Part shown: positions 56,682-64,000 of the stretch, piece by piece
Numbering within the stretch: the first letter of the stretch is position 1
Layout of the letters: the number at the start of each line of letters is the position of its first letter
NCBI GenBank assembly: GCA_015680685.1
Contig: MNCI01013669.1
Coordinates: 4,384-68,383 of the forward strand
Length of the DNA stretch: 64,000 nucleotides
From: Gnetum montanum
Taxonomy: Eukaryota; Streptophyta; Gnetopsida; Gnetales; Gnetaceae
Reading direction: 5' to 3'
Notes under the pieces: model-generated
The model's input: the letters and a program-made list of their open reading frames with translations, nothing else
Told to the model about the DNA's origin: nothing
The model's database searches: none
Made by a program: the position numbers and the translations under genes

Positions 56682-57680
56682 TCTCATTCTTTGATTCTTT
56701 TCTAAATCATTTCTCTTCATGAGTATCATACTCCTTGTCGAAACGAGATTTTGAGTCTCCATGTTGTTTTTCTCTATGTTTTGATTACAAGATAGATTAA
56801 TATACCCTTTTCTTAACAATTGAAGATTGTTCTATTTTTTCAACTAATTCTCCAACTAATACATCAACTAATCCTTAACTAATACATCAAATAAATAACA
56901 TTAGCTATTTTTATAATTATATTATCTAATACTTAATGTAACTATATTATCTAATTCTTAAGAGCCTTTCTACCCCCCTTAAGAACACTAACTTCGGTAA
57001 TGTAATTAATGACATGCCATAGTGATCTTAAGACTATCTATAAGGGTTGTGTACTAAATCTTAAAGTTGACAAGGTTGAATTTGTGATATCATCAAATTA
57101 TTTGGTGTACAAATGATAAATCTAATGTCACCATTGAGTTCAAAAATATGAAAAATGTTGGAAATGATTATTTATATGTTGAAAATGGACATCATATGCT
57201 CAAGTTGTGTGAAAATTAAACTTTTGAGGATCTTGAGGCACTATATAAGGCAAGGAGTAAACCTTAATTTTTTGTGTTCCCTAGGATGAATTAGATTTCA
57301 CCATTGGATTCAAAAGGTTGAAATCTATAGGAAACGATTCTTTGTTCATCGAAAAAGACTTTCGAAATCAAAACTTATGGCTTCTAAGGTTGAAGCCCTT
57401 TGGAACAAACAACCAAACTTCTTGAGAGGTAACCCATCCTAGTTCTACTTTAAAACAAGCATGCTTAATGATAAAGTTTTTACCGCATTGTTACCAAGGC
57501 ACCACTTTTAAATTTTTGAAAATATTTGTGTGCATTTTTAATTTAAATTGACAATTAATGAAGAAAATTTTTTAATTAAAATTTTTTCCTTTAGCTGAAG
57601 GAAAATTTGAAATTCCTATCAATTGTTAGAAAATTTCAAATTTCTTGTCTACCGATGAAGAATTTTCATTGCATGGAATG
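56682..57680. other. Element interior without gene
   Basis: Immediately upstream of the CCR4-like start, 56819-56682 is open in frame (MLRKGYINLSCNQNIEKNNM...) and may be its degraded 5' part. The remainder is AT-rich with no motif recognised. Confidence 0.4.
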
Positions 57681-57683
57681 ATA

Positions 57684-57851
57684 GCCCATTTTGGGATCCA
57701 CATGGCCCTCTTCTAGGCCTGTGCAAGCTATTTCAATATCTATGCAACCATCCTCTAGGTTGGCATAGCCTACTTTAGGTTCCTTGTAGCCCTCCTCTCG
57801 GTCAATGTGGCCCATCTTAGGGTCCATGTGGCCCATCTCAAGGCCTACATA
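57684..57851. repeat. 21 bp minisatellite (8 units)
   Basis: Eight 21 bp units such as GCCCATTTTGGGATCCACATG, with CTTAGGGTCCATGTGGCCCAT-type copies. Because 21 is a multiple of three, the minus strand shows a heptapeptide series (GHMDPKM, GHIDREE, GYKEPKV, GYANLED). Confidence 0.9.
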
Positions 57852-57880
57852 ACTTCTACACATGCTCAGTGGTGTTTAGA

Positions 57881-58147
57881 GAGGTGGTTTCTAGAGGCAT
57901 CTGAAGAGGTGGTTTTCGGCAACTTGGAAGGTGATTTTTGGTAGTGCAAGAGGCAGTTTCTAGTAGTGTATGAGGTGATTCTTAGCAGCATGGGAGGTGG
58001 TTTGTGGTGACACAAGAGTCAATTTTTGGCAACACAGGAGGTTCTTTCTAGCAATGCAAGAGGCATTTTTTGGCAACACAAGAAGCGAGTCTTGGTGATA
58101 TAGGAGGTGATTTCTAGCAATGTAGGAGGTGGTTTTTGGCAACTTTA
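57881..58147. repeat. 22 bp minisatellite (about 12 units)
   Basis: Units such as GAGGTGGTTTCTAGAGGCAT, GAGGTGATTTCTAGCAATGT and GAGGTTCTTTCTAGCAATGC recur every 22 bp. It begins 30 bp after the 21 bp array ends; the two consensus sequences are unrelated. Confidence 0.9.
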
Positions 58148-58159
58148 AAGGTGATCGAG

Positions 58160-59430
58160 GGCACATGCATAGGGTGGAGAACACAAAAAAGGATAGCATG
58201 CAAGTGTAGGGGAAGGATGTGCAGTTGCAAGACCCCCATGGCACAGAGGATGGTAGTTACAAGGCAGCAATGGATAGTAAGTAATAAGTGAGCGACGACA
58301 GTAATGGCTGCAACAAGGCTGTGGCATGTCTAGTGACTATTGATGGAGATGAGCTGGCAGGACAAAGCATCATGGTGGCTCGCACGCTATGGTGGTGTTG
58401 TTTGGACAATGCAGCCTACAGGTCCTGTAGGGCCAACGTAGCCCTTGCAAGGCTAGTGTGATCAATTTTTTTAATTTTAATTTTATTTATTTATTTATTT
58501 TAAAAAATATTTTATAAATTTTTTTAAAAATAAAAGTAAGTTGGGGCTTGGGCTCAAACCCAAAAACTCTTATTTAAAAATTTAAAATTTTTTAAAAACT
58601 TTTTATTATTATTATATTCTACCTTGCCTCAAGGATTGACGTGGTGGTTCAATTGATTACAGGGTAGAGGTTTGGTATGGATCAATGGCAATTTCAGGTT
58701 GATTTCTGATCCTAAAATTTTGACCTTTTTTATTTATTTATTTTAATAATAATAATAATAATTTAATATTATTTTAATGCATGTATAAAGAGAAACTTTA
58801 AACATCAATATCTCCCAAACTGTAAGTTCAATCAAGACAAAATTTGTACCATTAGAATCATCTCAATGAGTACTATGTGTTGGGCATAGTTTTAGGGTTC
58901 AAAAATGAAGTTGGGTTTTCAAAAATTAAAATGACCAAACTAGCCTATTTTGTTAAATTGACATTTTTATGCTAACATATGGTAACTTGGAATCTTCTAG
59001 ATTACTTGGATAGTGAATTCAACAAGATTAATTCATGTCATGGTTACTAACTTTGTAGAAAGAAATTTAACAATGACCCTAATCAACTAATAATTATAGT
59101 ATTAAGATGGGTAAAAGTTACCTAGATAGGTGTATCATTGTCTTACCAACATCTCTTGTAATTGATGAATCTTGATGAGGTATGATCAAATCTTCATCTA
59201 TTAATGATATCTATGAAATAATTTTATTGGTTGTTGGGATCTAGATACCTAATCCCTTGTTTGTGAAATCAATGAAAAGGTATCTTCTAACGTACATCGC
59301 AGACATATCATACATCCACATATGGTGCATCTAGTGATGATTACTAGTTTTCCCTATGTTGTGGCTTCAAGGTTCATCATCAAGTTCATGTTGTAGTTGG
59401 CCCATGGTTTTGAATGGCCCTTGGGTCATG
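58160..59430 (-). other. 5' interior of the CCR4-carrying element
   Basis: 58150-58450 is moderately GC-rich with no recognised protein. 58460-58800 is very AT-rich with (AAT)n at 58744-58766. No gag words are found between here and the PBS. Confidence 0.5.
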
Positions 59431-59446
59431 ATTTTCTCTAATACCA
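59431..59446 (-). other. PBS of the CCR4-carrying element
   Basis: Minus strand TGGTATTAGAGAAAAT two bases after the LTR end; TGGTATYAGAG is the common initiator tRNA-Met type. Confidence 0.7.
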
Positions 59447-59448
59447 AT

Positions 59449-59803
59449 TGTGACATCCTATCCCNTCCCTTAGAGGTAATCTAGCACTGCCACTACAATT
59501 AGGCTTATAAAATGGCCAAAAGGAATGGCCAATCCACTTCCTGTCGCACTTCACTTGGCTTCTGTGACTTGCCTATACCAACTCCACCACTCCATGTTGG
59601 CATGACCTCTAATCCTATGTATAAATGCCTTAGGCCATACCCCCAAAGATTACCTTAAGAGATACGTCCATTATTACAACATGTCCTTTCAGGTCTTAAT
59701 CACAACTACCCTTTTGGATCTTGCTAAGATAATAATAACACGTGTTATCAAAAGACACCATCTTCATTTGGCAACAACAGCATTTGGAAATGGGGATGTG
59801 ACA
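59449..59803 (-). repeat. 5' LTR of the CCR4-carrying element
   Basis: 355 bp with perfect 10 bp inverted ends TGTGACATCC...GGATGTGACA. Single N at 59465. Confidence 0.88.
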
Positions 59804-60299
59804 CTTATGATGAAAAACCACATTTCATTAATCATTTCCCTTTATCTATTTACAAACAAAGTTAAAATTAATGAGGAACAACTAATACAAACACAACTAA
59901 GCCAAGACTTATGATTGACATTCAAGATTATTTAAAACCAAATGTCGAAGTCCAAAGTTTGATCCTGAAGAGCTAGTAACTTGTCTCTGAACCAATAAGC
60001 CATTAGTAACAAATAACTAATATCTCATGATTCTATAATTGTCTAATATTCTCCACCTTTTGAAAAATCAATAAAAAGATAAGGCATAGTAATTCTATGA
60101 CAAGGAGAATTCATACATGCACATCCAACAAGAAAGAGCAAAGCAATATAACTTCTCATGCTAAATATTTCAAAAGGTTAAGAACAACCAAACAGATCCT
60201 CAACAAGATGCTCATAAATAGATTTAAATATGTCAAGTTTAAAAATATATCATCAAGAAAATCACTTTAAGGTAAAGATCCAAAATGTAACATGACCAA

Positions 60300-62760
60300 A
60301 AGAAGGCTCATGCTTTTACCTTAGATACTTTACTAACCTTAATATAAATATACCTCTTCTTGTATGGTCCCATTTAGAAAGGCACTTTTTACATCCATTT
60401 GATGTAGATTGATATTTTTAATACTAGCATATGCCAAAAGATGTCTAATAGTTTCAAGTCTAGCAATAGGAGCAAAAGTCTCATCAAAATCAATTCTTTC
60501 CTATTGATTATACCCTTTTGCAACTAGCCTAACTTTATTTTTAATTATATTTCCATTTTCATCATTTTTATTCCTAGGGACCCATTTTGTTCAAATAATT
60601 GGTTTATGATTTGTTTTAGGTGTCAATTTCCACACATCATTCCTAGTGAATTAATTAAGTTCACCTTGCATAGTATAAATCCACCCTTCTTCTTCTACTA
60701 CTTCTTTGAAGTTTTTGGGTTCTAGTTGTGAAAGACATGTTGCATAGGCACAAATTAACTTAGTTTTTCTTCTAGTGTGAATCCCATCTTGTACTTGTCC
60801 AATTACACCATTGAGAGAGTATGTTCTACTAACTCTAGGCATCTTAGGTTGAATTGGTGATATGTACTCATGTTCATCCTTAGCTCTTCCTCATGTTCAC
60901 TATCTAATTCTGAATTTTTGTTAATTTATACGTGTGAGGCACTACATAACTATTGAATGGGAACTACTTCATCATCAAGTTTTCGAGAAGTAACATCACT
61001 ATCATTAATTTTAACATTAATAGTTTCTTCTATAACATTTTTTATTTTGTTGAAGACTCTATATACTGTACTAACAGAAGAATATCCTAAGAAAATGCCT
61101 TCATCAGTTTTATGATCAAGTTTTTGTAAGAAATTCTTATCATTTAAAATATAGCATTTGGAACCAAAGACATGAAAAGAATCTACCAAACATTTTTCTA
61201 CCAATCCATAATCCATAGGAAATTTTAGAGATGAGCCTTCTTACCAAAGCTCTATTGGAGATGTAGTGTTAATTGCTTCAGCCCAAAAATGGCAAGGAGA
61301 ATTTCTATCATTCAATATAGTTCTCCCCATTTCATTCAAGATCCTATTCCTTCTTTTGGCTACACCATTCTATTGAAGAGTTTTTACAATAAAGAATTGA
61401 TGAAGTATGTCATTCATTTGACAAAATTGCTCAAATTTGGCATTCTTGAATTCCCCTCCATTGTCACTATTGATGAATATAATACCATATCTTTTTTTCT
61501 TACTTAATGTAATTGAAAATTCTTAAGAAATGATCAAATACTTCATCCTTGTGATATAAGAAGCAACCCAAGTAAAATAAGAGTAATCATCAACAATGGT
61601 TAGAAAATACTTTTTCTTCCTCAAAATAAGTGTTTGAGAAGGACCAACTAGATCCATCTGAAGTAAATCTAAGGGATGAGACATAGAGAAACAATTTTTC
61701 TTACCAAACCTTACCTTTTTTTGCATTTCCTTTTGGCATGCTTCATAGGTGTGTTCAAATTGAAGTCTTTAAGTTTGGGCAATTCATAAACCATTTTCTT
61801 TGTCACCAAAGTCTAAAGAATTTCTTTGTTTATGTGGCCCAATTTTCTAGGCCACATACAAACATTATTTGTATTACTAATCAAGCAATTGGATTCAAGG
61901 TTATAATTATCTCCAAATACAGTGGTGTAAACATTGGCCTTTATAGCTTCTTCTATTACAATGTTTCAAGTGGTTAAGTCTTTTATTTTGCAAGTTTCTT
62001 TTGAAAAAGTAACATTGAAATTTGAATCATAGAGTTTACTAAAATTAAGAAGATTATCCTTTAATCCTTTGATAAAAAAATGTTTATTTATAGTAGATTG
62101 TCCCTTATATTTTCCTCCTATGGTACTAATACCTATTATAGGAGCCTCCATTTCATCTCCAAAAGTAATGGTTCCACAATTTTATTATGTAAAGTGTATA
62201 AATTGGATTTTAGATCCCTTCATATGCCTTGAATAGTTGCTATCAATATACCATGTGCTTGTTTTGACTTTAGATAGAGCAACTTGAGCCATCATGTTCT
62301 GTTCAGGCTTCCTCTCTTTTTGCTTCCATATGTTCTTTCCCTACAAAGTACCTTATCTAGGATATTTTTGAAAAGACCAAGTATAATTTTTCATTCTAAG
62401 ATAGAAATATGTCTGAGCACATCTAGATTTTCCACAATAGAAATAATTTAGAGTCCTAAATTTTTTTATATTACGAAACCTTGAACAACTTTCTTTAGAA
62501 GAATCCCTGATGCATACATCCTTTTGTTCTTGATCTTTACATTTTTGTAAAAAAAATTTATTCATCTACTTAATGACCTTGGTTAGCCTTTGAATCTTAG
62601 CCATTAGGTATAAGTTTTCTTTCTTGAGATAAGAACATTCATAAAGCATCATTTTATCAAGTGTATCTATTGGTTGAGATATCATAAATGCTATATTGGA
62701 GATGCTACGTCGCATTTGTGTTGTAGCACCCCTATCAATGCATCTCAATTGGCTACTACA
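60300..62760 (-). pseudogene. copia-3 gag-PR-IN-RT relic
   Basis: Descending order: gag C-terminal part (LKKENLYLMAKIQRLTKVIK near 62570-62640; knuckle-like NYFYCGKSRCAQTYF at ~62410), protease STWYIDSNYSRHMKG at ~62225-62270, GLKDNLLNFSKLYDSNFNV at ~62010-62070, then WPRKLGHINKE (61830, HHCC start with His lost). Integrase core LLQMDLVGPS...KYFLTIVDDYSYFTWV at 61590-61665, and VDSFHVFGSKCYILNDKNFL with KTDEGIFLGYSSVSTVYRVF at 61040-61190. RT follows: KNFKEVVEEEGWIYTMQGEL at ~60660-60710, KWVPRNKNDENG, VRLVAKGYNQ*ERIDFDETF, HQMDVKSAFLNGTIQEEVYL at ~60350-60410. It stops before YVDD. 59804-60300 holds nothing recognised. Many stops; dead copy. Confidence 0.9.
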
Positions 62761-63445
62761 TTGTAGATGCTATATTCCATTTTCTATAACTTAGCTACAT
62801 TGATGCATACTTCACAACACATTCCTGTTGACGTAATACCTTTATTTGCCTATAAATATGCGAGCACTTACTACATATTTGGCACCATTTGGTCAATAGT
62901 GTAGTTAAACTTTTCCAATTTTATTCGATGATCTTAGTAAGTAGTTAGTGAGTGCCTGCAATGTGGATTTGAGTCAATTGTATGATGTCTTATTCAAGTG
63001 GAATTGTACTTATACATATTTCATGAATAATAATAAGATTGAGATTAATTCCTATTCATTGCAGCACTTTAACTTAGAATAGATTTACTTTCAATGTAAT
63101 TTATTTTCGATGTACTTAGTTAATATTTACTTTTCCATGCATGTTAATTAATTGGAAAAATGAGCATGAACAGTTTCAAGCGTAAACACATATTTGCTTA
63201 GTAACCCCAGCAATGTTATTATTTGGTTCGTCCAGTAGCATAACACTTAGTAATTCCAATAGTAGGTATGTGAGTTCAAAATGTGTACAGTAAGCTAGGA
63301 ACAGACACTCATCACCCTTAAGATAGTTTAGGATTTATCTTATTATTATTAATTAGATTAAATAATTAAATTTTATACTTTCACATAACTTAGCCTTAGT
63401 CAGACAACATCAATAATGATATGCCTCACTTTAGACTAAACTATA
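62761..63445 (+). other. Unassigned stretch with a TATA-like site
   Basis: No coding sequence. 62849-62860 reads CCTATAAATATG on the plus strand, and 62695-62775 repeats GAGATGCTAC / GTAGATGCTAT. It may be LTR sequence of an unidentified element; no paired copy was found in the window. Confidence 0.3.
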
Positions 63446-64000
63446 TAATCAGCGGTGAGGTACCCCTACACCTAACCATATGAATCACAAAGCATTCACA
63501 TGGGATCCAGTCAAATTTCATGGGCTTTATCATTTTTAGTACACTAGTCCTTTAGGAAGTGAATCTAGCCTTAATGTAAATTGTTGTCTACCCAATTACA
63601 CTTGTGACATTCATTGGTATGGAAAAGTGTAACTGAGGCATCTCATTTTTATCATTTTGTGTTTTATAGTTTGGTACTCAAAATGTAAATAAAAGGAATG
63701 GATTAACTAAACTAAATTAACTAATTAACTATCATTTAACTAATCCTAACATAAGCATATGATCTCATTTTCTATACACATCTTGAACCCACATATCCAC
63801 TGCTACACTACTAGGCGAACCAAGCAATAACGCTGCTAGGATTACTAAATGAATACATGTTATGCTTGAAGTGGTCATACTTATGTGTGTAATCTATTTG
63901 GCTTAATTGCTTCATTAACATAATAACTGTAAAATATTTAATAACTAATTGAAAACATTTCATAAATAATTCAAAATATTACATGCATAAATGAAATAGC
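63446..64000 (-). repeat. Third copy of the gypsy-1/2 LTR (cut by window end)
   Basis: Matches 4682-5253 almost throughout (GGTGAGGTACCCCTACA, GCACTAGTCCTTTAGGAAGTGAAT in both within differences, CAATTACACTTGTGAC). Its start TAATCAGCGG is a decayed TGATGAGCGG. Whether an element or a solo LTR follows cannot be seen. It is visibly closer to the gypsy-1 LTR than to the gypsy-2 LTR. Confidence 0.85.

Larger units (their letters stand above)
55065..59803 (-). mobile_element. LTR element carrying a CCR4-like pseudogene
   Basis: Two homologous LTRs (55065-55413, 59449-59803) in the same orientation, a tRNA-Met-like PBS inside the right one (59431-59446), and a polypurine tract AAGGAGGGTAGAT beside the left one (55414-55427). 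These signals agree on the minus strand. About 4.7 kb. The interior has no recognisable gag, protease, RT or integrase. It holds a host-type nuclease relic, two minisatellites and AT-rich DNA, plus a 262 bp N gap. It was probably non-autonomous. The outer 5 bp (CTTCC/CTTAT) match only partly. Confidence 0.75.

Noticed and set aside
58530-58700. tRNA-like words (GGGCTCAAACCC, GTGGTTCAATTGATTA) suggesting a SINE or tRNA
   Set aside because: No acceptor stem pairing or anticodon arm could be laid out, and no A-rich tail with duplication was found.

Overview
The window reads as a repeat-dominated stretch of a land-plant nuclear genome, probably a large seed-plant genome. The species cannot be named from the sequence, though a gymnosperm would fit. 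Almost all recognisable coding sequence is decayed LTR-retrotransposon gag-pol, both Ty1/copia and Ty3/gypsy. Most of it is AT-rich with many in-frame stops. I see no intact host gene, rRNA, tRNA or CRISPR array, and nothing bacterial.

Layout. (1) 1-2979 is the 5' end of a minus-strand Ty3/gypsy-like element that runs off the window: gag-like ORF, leader with a 45-50 bp tandem repeat, primer-binding site (PBS), and a 1.3 kb LTR whose U3 holds an array of 13 bp palindromic GCGTNNACGC units. This part is GC/CpG-rich, unlike everything after it. (2) 3000-3905 is an older gypsy RNase H/integrase fragment. (3) 3925-16806 is copia-1, a plus-strand copia pol relic, split by gypsy-1 (4682-15766), a minus-strand Athila-like element. 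(4) 16807-48430 is one large domain of an unnamed AT-rich repeat (R1), built from ~650 bp core units and ~3-4 kb long units. Each core starts at a TGGTATCAAAG-like PBS. R1 is interrupted by gypsy-2 (25379-36762, minus, same family as gypsy-1), by copia-2 (40308-44362, plus) and by a 358 bp GC-rich retroposed insert (44922-45279). (5) 48431-55064 is AT-rich DNA with no recognised gene and a few weak exon-like pieces. (6) 55065-59803 is a minus-strand LTR element with LTRs, PBS and polypurine tract but no visible gag-pol. It holds a CCR4-like deadenylase pseudogene and two adjacent minisatellites (21 and 22 bp periods). (7) 60300-62760 is a minus-strand copia gag-IN-RT relic. (8) 63446-64000 is a third copy of the gypsy-1/2 LTR.

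How parts relate. Gypsy-1 and gypsy-2 share one design on the minus strand: LTR with TATA box and GC-rich 14 bp repeats upstream of it, tRNA-Asp-type PBS (visible in gypsy-2), gag-PR-RT-RNH-IN, a ~2 kb spacer, then an extra ORF between IN and the 3' LTR. In both, the spacer carries a second block of the 14 bp repeats about 450 bp upstream of the extra ORF, in gypsy-1 followed by a clear TATA box. This suggests an internal promoter modelled on the LTR. Together with the R1 macro-repeat, the CCR4 relic inside an LTR element and the palindrome arrays at the window start, it is the most promising unexplained material.

Limits: boundaries come from reading repeats by eye. Domain calls rest on recognised motifs, not on searches. 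Two N gaps (34480-34598, 55666-55927) and several single-N joins flanked by exact duplications reduce local reliability.
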